This document shows, piece by piece, positions 6,146 through 14,226 of a stretch of DNA of 22,724 nt. The number at the start of each line of letters is the position of its first letter. The stretch's first letter is position 1. Source of the stretch: DAISIL01 sp036822015 (GTDB taxonomy: Bacteria > Bacteroidota > Bacteroidia > Cytophagales > Bernardetiaceae); contig DAISIL010000053.1 of assembly GCA_036822015.1 (NCBI GenBank), forward strand, positions 1-22,724. Reading direction: 5' to 3'. Below the pieces are notes generated by a model. The model had not been told where the DNA came from. It did not search any database and worked only from the letters and a program-made list of their open reading frames with translations. The position numbers and the translations under genes were made by a program.

Positions 6146-8236
6146 ATGAAACGATATGTTTGTTGTTTATTTTTTGTGCTACAAATGCTACCCGGGATGG
6201 TCTGGGGGCAGGAGGTGGTAGAGGTACGCGACAAAAACGAAATTTTTCTGGTAGGTAAGCAATGTTATTTTTTAGAAGATGTTGAGGGTAAACTAAGCAT
6301 TGAAGACATTCTTAGCGCAGATATACAATCAAAATTCAAAAGAATAGAAAACGATGTATTCGCTCGTCCGGCCACCCGATCAGCCTATTGGTTTCGGCTG
6401 ACTGTCTCAAACCATACAACCGAAGAACTCTGGCTAGAAGTCGGGACAAGTTTTGCCTGGTATCTCGATTTTTACGCCCCCGATCAATACCATCTCCTCG
6501 AAACAGGGGCAATGCGTCCACGCGAACGTAAGTACCATGACATCAACTGGTTTTGGCTGCCCCTAAACCCACCCAATGATCCGCGTCCAATGACGTATTA
6601 CTTTCGGATCATAGAATTAGAACCCTCTTTTGAAGTACCGCTACGGGTGGGGACACTCAGCAAACTGTCCAAAGACAAAGACAGTCGGGATTTTTTGAGT
6701 GCAGGCTTTATTGGGGCCATGCTGATTATGTTTTTGTATAATTTGTTCATTTATTTTGCTACAAAATACCGGGTATATGTTTATTATTTGGGCTATCTAT
6801 TTTCTGCTACCTTTGTGATTACCTATCTCAATTACTACTTCATCCTTGATGATTTTTCATGGGTGAGTGTGCCGTGGTTCATGGTGCATTTTCCGCTGTG
6901 GTCAGCACCGGTGTATGTGTTTACGGCGTTGTTTTGCATACATTACTTGCATCTGGGGATGCGATCCTATCGGGTATCTTTTTTGCTTATTGTGTCGGCT
7001 ACTGCGGTATTGGCTGTCCTGGTGCCATTACTTACAGAAACAGGTATCGCAGATATGGTGAGCCTGGGTACGCTTTACAATACTAGCGTACTGGTACTGT
7101 ACTTGACCTGCCTGGTTACGGCGTACTTACAGGCGCTGATGGGTGAACAACGAGCGATCTTGTATAGCATCGGCTGGACGTTCATGGTTATTAGTGTTTG
7201 TGTGTACGTGATGACCATAAACGGCATTATCGCTTACAGTTTGTTTACCCATAACATCATGTATTTTGGCGTAACGGCAGAGGCCTGGGTATTTTCTTTG
7301 GCTTTGGGTAACCGGATCAATTATCTAAGGAAACAAAACTTAGTTTTGATTAAAGAGCAAAACAAAATTTTAGAGCAAAAAGTAGCAGAGCGCACCAAAG
7401 AAATAGAAACAACCAACGAAGAGCTACGGGTAGTAAACGACACCTTATCCCAAACCAATCACTATCTCAAGACGACCACCGACCAACTCCAAACCAGCAT
7501 ACGCGCTGCTAAGGGTATTCAGCAGGCACTTCTGCCACATGCCCAGAAAGTACAAGAACTTCTTCCGCATCATTTTTTGATCTATCGGCCCAAAGATGTC
7601 GTTTCGGGGGATTTCTACTGGCTCACCCGAGATACAAACGATCAATCAACTATCTTAGTGATAGCAGATTGTACAGGACATGGCGTACCTGGGGCATTTA
7701 TGACACTCATCGGACATAACCTACTTGATAAGATCGTTCGTGTCTGGCGACGCACTGACCCCGCCGAAATATTGGAGGCTTTGCACCAAGAAATCCATCT
7801 GTATCTCCAACAAAAAGATACCCAGGACAACAGTGGTATGGATATGGGGATCATTTGCCTGAAAGAGAATACACTCATCTTTGCGGGTGCAAAACGTCCG
7901 CTTTACTACCAGATACCCCAAGAAAAAACCTTACAAGAAATAAAAGGTACGGCAAAATCCATCGGTGGTCGGCAGAAAAAACAACGTACCTTTGTCAATC
8001 ATCATCTTACCTTGCCCATAGGCACGATGCTCTATTTGGGGTCTGATGGGCTGACGGATCAGAACAATGCCCAACGAGAAAAGCTAGGTACGGTACGTTT
8101 TAAAGCACACTTAAGCGAAATTGCACATTTGCCCCTTGAGGAGCAGCGGCAGTATTTGGAGGACGTTTTGGATGACTTTCAAGGACAGGAAGAGCAACGC
8201 GACGATATTTTGTGGATGGGTATTCGCTTGTGTTAA
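6146..8236 (+). CDS. 7TMR-DISM sensor fused to a SpoIIE-type PP2C phosphatase
   Basis: A membrane signalling protein of about 696 residues. A signal peptide (MKRYVCCLFFVLQMLPGMVWGQ) leads to a periplasmic 7TMR-DISM extracellular domain (about 35-170, with ARPATRSAYWFRLTVSN and LEVGTSFAWYLDFYAPD), seven membrane helices (about 185-395), a charged coiled coil (395-455, EQKVAERTKEIETTNEELR) and a SpoIIE/RsbU-like serine phosphatase (about 475-696). The phosphatase metal sites look intact: SGDFYW (487-492), ADCTGHGVPGAFM (507-519), MDMG, GSDGLTDQ (632-639) and RDDI (685-688). Proteins of this kind sense an outside ligand and dephosphorylate an STAS-type regulator, often in partner-switching control of a sigma factor. 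No STAS, anti-sigma or sigma gene is in the window. I chose the ATG at 6146 because it gives a normal Lys-Arg signal peptide. A longer frame uses GTG at 6116. lptC follows 21 bases later. Confidence 0.9.
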   Translation: MKRYVCCLFFVLQMLPGMVWGQEVVEVRDKNEIFLVGKQCYFLEDVEGKLSIEDILSADIQSKFKRIENDVFARPATRSAYWFRLTVSNHTTEELWLEVGTSFAWYLDFYAPDQYHLLETGAMRPRERKYHDINWFWLPLNPPNDPRPMTYYFRIIELEPSFEVPLRVGTLSKLSKDKDSRDFLSAGFIGAMLIMFLYNLFIYFATKYRVYVYYLGYLFSATFVITYLNYYFILDDFSWVSVPWFMVHFPLWSAPVYVFTALFCIHYLHLGMRSYRVSFLLIVSATAVLAVLVPLLTETGIADMVSLGTLYNTSVLVLYLTCLVTAYLQALMGEQRAILYSIGWTFMVISVCVYVMTINGIIAYSLFTHNIMYFGVTAEAWVFSLALGNRINYLRKQNLVLIKEQNKILEQKVAERTKEIETTNEELRVVNDTLSQTNHYLKTTTDQLQTSIRAAKGIQQALLPHAQKVQELLPHHFLIYRPKDVVSGDFYWLTRDTNDQSTILVIADCTGHGVPGAFMTLIGHNLLDKIVRVWRRTDPAEILEALHQEIHLYLQQKDTQDNSGMDMGIICLKENTLIFAGAKRPLYYQIPQEKTLQEIKGTAKSIGGRQKKQRTFVNHHLTLPIGTMLYLGSDGLTDQNNAQREKLGTVRFKAHLSEIAHLPLEEQRQYLEDVLDDFQGQEEQRDDILWMGIRLC

Positions 8237-8257
8237 AGTTACGCAAAGGTTTTCGAG

Positions 8258-8980
8258 ATGCAGGCAAAGCCCTTAATTTTGGTGATGATTTGGATCGGCT
8301 TATTGCTTCTTGGGATGTTGTTTTCATCTTGTGATGACCCTTCGGAGACGCTACGTGTGGCTCCCTTACAACAACCCGCTTTTGTTTTTCAAAATATCCT
8401 GACCTGGTACAGCGAAGATGCCCAAAAGCGCATCAAGCTAGAAGCTCCTACCCAGCTGGCGTACCAAAGCGGTGACTTATTTTATCCCAATGGCTTGACC
8501 CTGACCATGTATGATGAGTACGGACACCGCAGCACTACCCTTACGGCTGACTCGGGGCGGCACGAAAAAGAAAATCTCATCTTTAGTGCTTTCGGTCATG
8601 TGCGGGTCATCAATCACCAAAAACAACAAACTTTTTTGAGCAATTCCTTGCACTGGAACCAACGCCGACACGAAATCTATACCTTCGATACCCTCGAAAT
8701 CATTACGCCCACCGAACGACTAACCGGCGTGGGCATGACCGCCGATGAGGGCTTTGACCGCTACAAAATCCAGCAGCCCATCGGCACTTTTACCGTGCAA
8801 GAGCAGGGAACCGCCGTAGCCGCCGACACGCTGACACCTGTACAAGGGCCATCTTTTGATTCGCTTATGCGGCAATACAAAGAACAGCAATCCCAGCAGC
8901 AACGCCTCCAAGCACCCCCCAAAAGCACCTTCGATTTGCTTCAGGAAGAGCTTCAACAAAAAGGAAAAGTGAAAGAATAG
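8258..8980 (+). CDS. lptC: LPS export protein LptC (lipoprotein-like)
   Basis: A 240-residue envelope protein likely to be the periplasmic bridge that passes lipopolysaccharide from the LptBFG transporter toward LptA. A hydrophobic N-terminus (LILVMIWIGLLLLGMLFSSC) ends in a lipobox-like LFSSC with C25, so it may be lipid-anchored, unlike the helix-anchored E. coli LptC. The body is beta-rich, with the family pattern of strands such as QNILTWYSEDAQKRIKLEA, GLTLTMYDEYGHRSTTLTA and LIFSAFGHVRVIN, and a TPTERLTGVGMTADEGF strand pair (about 150-167). The final 40 residues are a Gln-rich charged tail (KEQQSQQQRLQ) that is not part of the LptC fold. It is 21 bases after the phosphatase gene and probably co-transcribed. 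lptB lies about 4.4 kb away on the other strand. Confidence 0.85.
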   Translation: MQAKPLILVMIWIGLLLLGMLFSSCDDPSETLRVAPLQQPAFVFQNILTWYSEDAQKRIKLEAPTQLAYQSGDLFYPNGLTLTMYDEYGHRSTTLTADSGRHEKENLIFSAFGHVRVINHQKQQTFLSNSLHWNQRRHEIYTFDTLEIITPTERLTGVGMTADEGFDRYKIQQPIGTFTVQEQGTAVAADTLTPVQGPSFDSLMRQYKEQQSQQQRLQAPPKSTFDLLQEELQQKGKVKE

Positions 8981-9048
8981 CCAGATAAAATCGTCATTGA
9001 TACGGACAAAGGAAAGTGCTACCAACTCCACTTTTTGCAAAAAAACTT

Positions 9049-9993
9049 CTAGGGAGCAGTACCAAACTTGATCTTTTCGGCGAGCAAGTACAAGACTGCC
9101 ATCCGAATCGCTACGCCGTTTTCGACCTGCTCCAAGATGATAGATTGGGGTGAATCAGCTACCTGGCTGTTGAGTTCTACGCCACGGTTGATGGGGCCTG
9201 GGTGCATGATGATGATCTCTTTTTCTTTGTCGAGGCGACGCAAGACCTCGGGTTGAAGCCCAAAATATTGGGCATATTCCCGCAGCGAAGGGATGTAGCG
9301 CGCCTCCTGGCGTTCGAGTTGGATACGCAGTACATTAACGGCATCACACCAAAGCAGGGAGGCATCACGGTTGTAGCTCACCTCTACACCGAGTGCGTGC
9401 AAGTGTTTGGGTATCAGTGTAGGCGGGCCACATACACGCACAGCAGCTCCGAGTTTTTGGAGGGCAAAGATATTGGAGAGTGCTACCCGCGAGTGGGTGA
9501 TGTCGCCCAGGATGAGGACTTTTTTGCCCTCGAGCGATCCCCATTTTTGGTACAGCGAAAAGGTATCGAGTAGGGCTTGGGTGGGGTGTTCGTGGGTGCC
9601 ATCGCCGGCATTGATGATACGGGCCGGGATGTGTTGCGCCAAAAAATGTCCCGCCCCCGGGCTAGAGTGCCGCATGACAATCATATCGACTTTCATGGCC
9701 AGGATGTTATTGACCGTATCGAGGAGCGTCTCGCCTTTCTTGACCGAAGAAGAGCTAGAAGAAAAATTAACTATGTCGGCCGAGAGACGTTTTTCGGCTA
9801 GCTCAAAGGAGATGCGCGTTCGGGTTGAGTTTTCAAAAAAGATATTGGCTACGGTGATGTCGCGTAGGGAGGGTACTTTTTTGATGGGGCGATTGATGAT
9901 CTCCCGAAACTCGGTAGCTGTCTTGAAGATCAGTTCGATGTCTGTGCGGGTCAGGGACTTGATCGTTAGGAGATGATCGGTGCTAAGGGGCAT
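9049..9993 (-). CDS. pyrB: Aspartate carbamoyltransferase catalytic subunit
   Basis: Joins carbamoyl phosphate and aspartate to make N-carbamoyl-aspartate, the first committed step of pyrimidine synthesis. The 314-residue length is typical. The carbamoyl-phosphate site is FFENSTRTR (52-60), followed by the serine-rich loop SSSSSSVKKGETLLDT (78-93) that reaches into the neighbouring subunit. Further family blocks are GDGTHEHPTQALLD (130-143), GDITHSRVALSN (163-174) and MHPGPINRGVEL (263-274), the last with the GP form found in class C-like enzymes. Start at ATG 9993, three bases after the pyrR stop, so the two genes are co-translated or coupled. No pyrI regulatory-subunit gene is adjacent, in line with Bacillus-type PyrB that works as a bare trimer. 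Its end faces lptC, with 68 bases between. Confidence 0.96.
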   Translation of the reverse strand: MPLSTDHLLTIKSLTRTDIELIFKTATEFREIINRPIKKVPSLRDITVANIFFENSTRTRISFELAEKRLSADIVNFSSSSSSVKKGETLLDTVNNILAMKVDMIVMRHSSPGAGHFLAQHIPARIINAGDGTHEHPTQALLDTFSLYQKWGSLEGKKVLILGDITHSRVALSNIFALQKLGAAVRVCGPPTLIPKHLHALGVEVSYNRDASLLWCDAVNVLRIQLERQEARYIPSLREYAQYFGLQPEVLRRLDKEKEIIIMHPGPINRGVELNSQVADSPQSIILEQVENGVAIRMAVLYLLAEKIKFGTAP

Positions 9994-9996
9994 GGC

Positions 9997-10542
9997 TTAG
10001 TTTTTTTCGATGAGCCAGATGGCATCTTTATCGTGTCCTTGTTCAGACCACTCAACTTGTATGCGTTGAGAATCAAGAGTATTGACGCGCCGCCCGATGT
10101 ATTGCGGCTCAATGGGTAGATGACGGCTGTACTTGCGGTCAATCAAAACCAGCAGACTGACCTCCTTAGGCCGCCCGTAAGCCGCCATCGCGTCCAGTGC
10201 CGAGCGCACCGTTCGTCCCGTGTACAGCACATCGTCGATGAGGATGACACGCTTGCCCTCGATGATGAACGAAATATCGGTAGCATTGGCACTCAGCGGA
10301 GCATCGCGGCGACGAAAATCATCTCTGTAAAACGTAATATCGAGGGCCCCAAGCGGGATGTCTCGTTGGGTCAAGGCATGGAGACGTTTTTGGATGCGTC
10401 TTGCAAAAAGTATTCCTCGGGGTTGTAGTCCCATCAAGACTGTGCCGGTGAAGTCTCCGTAGTCTTCGATGAGCTGTTGGGCCAGACGGCTCATCGTGAT
10501 CTGCAAAGAATCTTCTCCGAACAAAATCCGTCGTGCCTCCAT
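9997..10542 (-). CDS. pyrR: PyrR, pyrimidine regulator/uracil phosphoribosyltransferase
   Basis: A 181-residue phosphoribosyltransferase of the PyrR family. Visible features are GTVLMGLQPRGILFARRI (33-50), LDITFYRDDFRRRD (67-80), and the PRPP loop RVILIDDVLYTGRTVRSA (98-115), with IDRKYSRHLPIEPQYIGRRV (134-153) typical of PyrR rather than plain UPRTases. In Bacillus it binds the pyr mRNA leader when UMP is high and also salvages uracil. I saw no obvious PyrR-binding hairpin upstream, so regulation may be absent or use another site. I start it at ATG 10542, four bases after the gltX stop; an in-frame ATG at 10554 that overlaps gltX by 8 bases is also possible. The gene lies between gltX and pyrB. 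Confidence 0.93.
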   Translation of the reverse strand: MEARRILFGEDSLQITMSRLAQQLIEDYGDFTGTVLMGLQPRGILFARRIQKRLHALTQRDIPLGALDITFYRDDFRRRDAPLSANATDISFIIEGKRVILIDDVLYTGRTVRSALDAMAAYGRPKEVSLLVLIDRKYSRHLPIEPQYIGRRVNTLDSQRIQVEWSEQGHDKDAIWLIEKN

Positions 10543-10546
10543 ACCA

Positions 10547-12091
10547 TCAAGCATTGACCTGTAAAGCAGTGATGGCGCGTCGGATACGCCGAATGATTTC
10601 ATGGCGCCCCAGGGCTTGCAAGACATCCATCAGCTCGGGCCCCACGCCTACCCCCGAAATGGACAAACGCAAGGGTTGCATCACCTTACCCATCTTAATT
10701 CCCTGGGTAGCTAATGCCTCGGCAAAAGCAGCTTTGGAGCGTTGGGCATCAAAATCTCCCGTTTCGTTTTCCAGTAGATCGACAAAAACGGACAAGCCCT
10801 TGACAGCATCGCTTGTCCATTTCTTTGAGACAATTTGCTCATCGTAACTTTCAGGAGAAATAACAAAAAATGCACCATCGCGCCAAAGATCCGAAAGAAA
10901 CACAGCGCGTTCCTTAACTAGATTGGCATATTTGATAGCATCTGATAGCTCAATCAAATAGCCCGCTTTTTGGGCTTCGTTTTGGTAATATGTTCCCAGT
11001 ACCTGATCGGGCAACTGCCGCAGGTAGGACTGATTGAACCAAAGGGCCTTATCCTTATCGAACTTTGTCCCCGATTTATTGACCCGTTTGAGGGAAAACT
11101 TTTCAATCAACTCCTCCATCGTAAACAACTCCTCGTTGTTGCCCTGACTCCATCCCAGCAAAGCCAGCATATTGACCACAGCCTCGGAGAGATAGCCCTG
11201 CTCCCGAAATCCCATCGCCGTTTCGCCGGTGGCTTCGTTTTTCCAATCGAGGGGAAAGACGGGAAAACCCAGACGGTCGCCGTCGCGTTTGGAGAGTTTG
11301 CCGTTGCCGTCGGGGCGAAGCAGCAGCGGTAGGTGCGCAAAAGTAGGCATGGTTTCCTCCCATCCAAAAGCCTTGTAAAGCAAGACGTGTAGCGGAGCCG
11401 AAGGCAGCCACTCTTCCCCGCGAATGACGTGCGTGATCTCCATCAGGTGATCGTCCACGACGTTGGCCAGGTGATAGGTTGGCATTCCGTCCGATTTCAT
11501 AATTACCTTATCGTCAAGGGTAGAAGAGTGTACCATGACCCATCCACGAACGGCATCTTCGAGCCGTACCTCTTCTTTGCGCGGAATCTTGAAGCGCACC
11601 ACATACGGCTCTCCCGAGGCTAGACGTTGGGCGACTTCATCGGCGGGCAAGGTAAGGGAGTTTTTCATTTGCTCCCGCGTGATGGCGTTGTATTGGGGCG
11701 AGACAACGCGGGCAGCTTTGAGCCGCTGGCGCATTGCGTCTAGTTCTTCGGGGGTATCGAAGGCATAATAGGCGTGTCCGCGCTCGAGGAGTTGTTCGAC
11801 GTACTTGCCATAAAGGTCTTTGCGCTGCGACTGCCGGTACGGGCCATAAGCCCCTCCGTGGGCGGGACTTTCGTCGGGTTCCATGCCACACCAGCGCAGG
11901 GCTTCGAGGATGTAGGCTTCGGCACCTTCAACGAAACGCCCCTGGTCGGTGTCCTCGATGCGGAGGAGAAAATCGCCGCCGTGTTGTCGGGCAAAGAGAT
12001 AATTGAATAGAGCCGTTCGGACACCGCCAATGTGTAGGGGGCCTGTCGGGCTGGGAGCAAATCGGACGCGGACGCGCCGTGAACTGTTCAT
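10547..12091 (-). CDS. gltX: Glutamyl-tRNA synthetase
   Basis: Charges tRNA-Glu with glutamate (class I synthetase), cytoplasmic. The 514-residue chain has the HIGH-like RFAPSPTGPLHIGG (residues 10-23), RIEDTDQ (44-50), YHLANVVDDHLM (206-217), RGEEW (224-228), and the KMSKS-like KLSKRDG (265-271), followed by the helical anticodon-binding domain. I start at the ATG at 12091. A longer frame from a TTG at 12112 adds a lysine-rich stub with no conserved sequence. The gene is 29 bases after the acyl-CoA dehydrogenase gene on the same strand and its TGA is nearly fused to pyrR. No good promoter was seen in the 29-base gap, so transcription may come from upstream. Confidence 0.96.
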   Translation of the reverse strand: MNSSRRVRVRFAPSPTGPLHIGGVRTALFNYLFARQHGGDFLLRIEDTDQGRFVEGAEAYILEALRWCGMEPDESPAHGGAYGPYRQSQRKDLYGKYVEQLLERGHAYYAFDTPEELDAMRQRLKAARVVSPQYNAITREQMKNSLTLPADEVAQRLASGEPYVVRFKIPRKEEVRLEDAVRGWVMVHSSTLDDKVIMKSDGMPTYHLANVVDDHLMEITHVIRGEEWLPSAPLHVLLYKAFGWEETMPTFAHLPLLLRPDGNGKLSKRDGDRLGFPVFPLDWKNEATGETAMGFREQGYLSEAVVNMLALLGWSQGNNEELFTMEELIEKFSLKRVNKSGTKFDKDKALWFNQSYLRQLPDQVLGTYYQNEAQKAGYLIELSDAIKYANLVKERAVFLSDLWRDGAFFVISPESYDEQIVSKKWTSDAVKGLSVFVDLLENETGDFDAQRSKAAFAEALATQGIKMGKVMQPLRLSISGVGVGPELMDVLQALGRHEIIRRIRRAITALQVNA

Positions 12092-12120
12092 GCGACTTGT
12101 TTTTTTGTCCAATAAAAAAA

Positions 12121-13278
12121 TTATTTCAAGATAGCTCTTGAAATGACCAATTTTTGAATTTCAGAGGTGCCTTCCCCGATGGTACACAGCTTGGAATCGC
12201 GGTAGTATTTCTCTACCGGATAGTCTTTGGTGTACCCATAACCACCAAAAATTTGGATGGCTTCGGTGGCTACTTTCACAGAGACTTCGGAGGCGTAGTA
12301 TTTGGCCATCGCGGACTCGCGATTGACGTTTTTGCCTTCGTTTTTTAGTTTGGCTGCCTGGAAAGTGAGCAGTTTGGCTGCTTCGATCTCGGTGGCCATA
12401 TCGGCGAGCTTGAAGGCGATTGCCTGAAAATGTGCAATGGGTTTGTTGAACTGGTTGCGTTCCTGGGCATAGGCTAGGGCGTGTTCGTAAGCCCCCTCGG
12501 CGATACCCAGGCTTAGGGCGGCAATGGAGATACGCCCGCCATCCAATATTTTCATGGATTGAATAAAGCCTTCACCAATTTCTCCCAGGACGTTCTCCTC
12601 GGGTACGCGGCAATCGGTAAAGATGAGTTCGGTAGTTTCGGAGAGACGCATCCCGAGTTTGTTTTCTTTGCGTCCGGCGGCAAAGCCCGGCGTGCCTTTT
12701 TCGATCACGAAGGCGGTCATGCCGTGCGAATCGCCGACCTCACCCGTACGAGCGATCACGACAGCGACATTGCCGGACTTTCCGTGTGTGATGAAGTTTT
12801 TGGCACCATTGAGTACCCAATGATCGCCGTCCTTGATAGCTACCGTGCGCATATTGCCGGCATCGGATCCGGTGTTGGGTTCGGTAAGTCCCCAGGCACC
12901 GATCCACTCGGCTGTGGCTAGTTTAGGGATCCATCGCTGCTTCTGGGCTTCGTTACCGAACATCAAGATATGATTGGTACAGAGAGAGTTATGGGCAGCC
13001 ATAGAGAGGGCAATCGAAGGATCAATTTTGGCTAGCTCTACAATGGCAGTTACATATTCGTTGTAACCTAAGCCGGAGCCGCCTAGCTCCTCCGGAACCA
13101 GCATACCCATCAGGCCGAGTTCGCCTAAGCCTTTCATTACTTCTACGGGAAAATACTGCTCATCGTCCCAGGCTTCGCGGTAAGGGGTGATGTGTTTGGC
13201 ACCAAAATCACGGATCATGCCTTGAATCATGTCCAGGGTTTCGGCTGCTGCTGTGGGTGTTAAGGTGGTTACGCTCAT
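12121..13278 (-). CDS. Acyl-CoA dehydrogenase
   Basis: FAD-dependent enzyme that introduces the alpha-beta double bond in acyl-CoA, passing electrons to ETF. The 385-residue length is standard. The fold's landmarks are LVPEELGGSGLGYNEYV in the N-terminal helical domain, the signature IGAWGLTEPNTGSDAGNMRT (about 127-146), QFNKPIAHFQAIAFKLADM (about 286-304), EAIQIFGGYGYTKDYPVEKY in the C-terminal domain, and the catalytic glutamate E369 in IGEGTSEIQ near the end. The GEGTSEIQ form is common in short-chain (butyryl-CoA) and branched-chain enzymes, so a short substrate is likely but not proven. It lies 54 bases after lptB and 29 before gltX on the same strand. No fatty-acid partner genes are in the window. 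Confidence 0.93.
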   Translation of the reverse strand: MSVTTLTPTAAAETLDMIQGMIRDFGAKHITPYREAWDDEQYFPVEVMKGLGELGLMGMLVPEELGGSGLGYNEYVTAIVELAKIDPSIALSMAAHNSLCTNHILMFGNEAQKQRWIPKLATAEWIGAWGLTEPNTGSDAGNMRTVAIKDGDHWVLNGAKNFITHGKSGNVAVVIARTGEVGDSHGMTAFVIEKGTPGFAAGRKENKLGMRLSETTELIFTDCRVPEENVLGEIGEGFIQSMKILDGGRISIAALSLGIAEGAYEHALAYAQERNQFNKPIAHFQAIAFKLADMATEIEAAKLLTFQAAKLKNEGKNVNRESAMAKYYASEVSVKVATEAIQIFGGYGYTKDYPVEKYYRDSKLCTIGEGTSEIQKLVISRAILK

Positions 13279-13332
13279 GGTGCTTGTTTTTTGTGAGTAA
13301 TAAGTAGATTAACCCTTTGTTGAACCGTAAAG

Positions 13333-14106
13333 TTATTCTTGCATATCTTCCATCGTAAAAATTTTCTTTTTGTACTCGTAATGTCGCCCAAAGTAACGGT
13401 TTTTTACTTCGGCATTATGGGCTACTTCGTGGGAGGTACCGTTGGTGAAAGGCTGTCCATCAAACTGGATATAGACCCGATCCGTAATCGAAAGGGTCTC
13501 GTTGGCGTTGTGATCCGTGATGAGGACACCAATATTTTTTTCTTTGAGGCGGGCGATCAAAACCTGTATGCTCTCTACTGCCTTCGGATCCACACCCGCA
13601 AAGGGTTCGTCGAGTAGCACAAAGGCGGGATCGGTCGCTAGGGCGCGTGCAATTTCGGTACGGCGGCGTTCGCCCCCCGAAAGCATCCGGCCTTGGCTTT
13701 TGCGTACCTTTTGGAGTTTGAACTCTTCGATGAGTTGCTCCATTTTTTCGCGTTGCTCGGACTTGGATCGTCGGCTCATCTGTAGGGGAGCCAGCAGGTT
13801 TTCTTCTACCGTAAGTGTCCGAAAAACAGAGGCTTCCTGAGCCAGATAGCCGATGCCGAGCTTGGCGCGTTTGTACATGGGTAGTTGCGTAATCTCGTCT
13901 TGGTTCAAGAAAACTTTGCCGCTGTTGGGCTTTATCAGCCCGACGATCATGTAAAAAGCCGTTGTTTTTCCGGCACCGTTGGGGCCCAACAAACCCACGA
14001 TGTCGCCCTGACGCACTTCTATCGAGACCCCATCGACGACTTTGCGGTTGCGGTACTTCTTAACCAGGTTTTCGGCACGTAAAACGTTTATTTTTTCGGT
14101 AGCCAT
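13333..14106 (-). CDS. lptB: LPS export ABC transporter ATP-binding protein
   Basis: The cytoplasmic ATPase that drives LptFG to pull lipopolysaccharide out of the inner membrane. The 257 residues contain Walker A GPNGAGKT (41-48), Q-loop GYLAQEASVFR (Q90), signature LSGGE (142-146), Walker B VLLDEP (163-168) and the switch histidine in TDHN (H199). The SVFRTLTVEENLL stretch and ISPxSGxVFL-like IKPNSGKVFLNQDEITQLPM are typical of LptB rather than other small ABC proteins. The open frame extends far upstream to a GTG at 14631, but that part is antisense to the DUF445 gene and the domain starts at the ATG at 14106. lptC is 4.4 kb away; lptF/G and lptA are not present here. First gene of the minus-strand run that ends with pyrB. 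Confidence 0.94.
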   Translation of the reverse strand: MATEKINVLRAENLVKKYRNRKVVDGVSIEVRQGDIVGLLGPNGAGKTTAFYMIVGLIKPNSGKVFLNQDEITQLPMYKRAKLGIGYLAQEASVFRTLTVEENLLAPLQMSRRSKSEQREKMEQLIEEFKLQKVRKSQGRMLSGGERRRTEIARALATDPAFVLLDEPFAGVDPKAVESIQVLIARLKEKNIGVLITDHNANETLSITDRVYIQFDGQPFTNGTSHEVAHNAEVKNRYFGRHYEYKKKIFTMEDMQE

Positions 14107-14113
14107 TGGGCAA

Positions 14114-14121
14114 CAAAAGTA
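14114..14121 (-). promoter_or_regulatory. Possible -7 element for lptB
   Basis: TACTTTTG on the minus strand fits TAnnTTTG and lies 8 bases before the lptB ATG. It has no TTG at the usual spacing. It faces an identical box on the plus strand at 14123-14130, so 14114-14130 is a 17-base palindrome with one central base. Confidence 0.35.
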
Positions 14122-14196
14122 ATACTTTTGAACTGGCTTTGGGGTTTCTTTAACGGGAATTAGGATTCGGAGATGATGTAAGATCAAAAAAAGCAT

Positions 14197-14204
14197 TAAC
14201 TTTG
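14197..14204 (+). promoter_or_regulatory. Possible -7 element for the DUF445 operon
   Basis: TAACTTTG fits the Bacteroidota -7 box and lies 22 bases before the ATG at 14227. The -33 TTG is missing, so the match is partial. It is the only candidate in the 120-base gap that is well placed for the plus-strand operon. Confidence 0.45.
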
Positions 14205-14226
14205 AAAAGTATGTATCCGTGCAATC

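Noticed and set aside
9013..9036. AAAGTG/CACTTT hairpin between lptC and pyrB as a terminator
   Set aside because: Only 6 bp with a 10-base loop and AT-rich; the T run is short. Possible but too weak to call.
9407..9976. Plus-strand open frame of 189 codons opposite pyrB
   Set aside because: Shadow of the pyrB reading frame; rich in Arg/Ser/Met with no domain.
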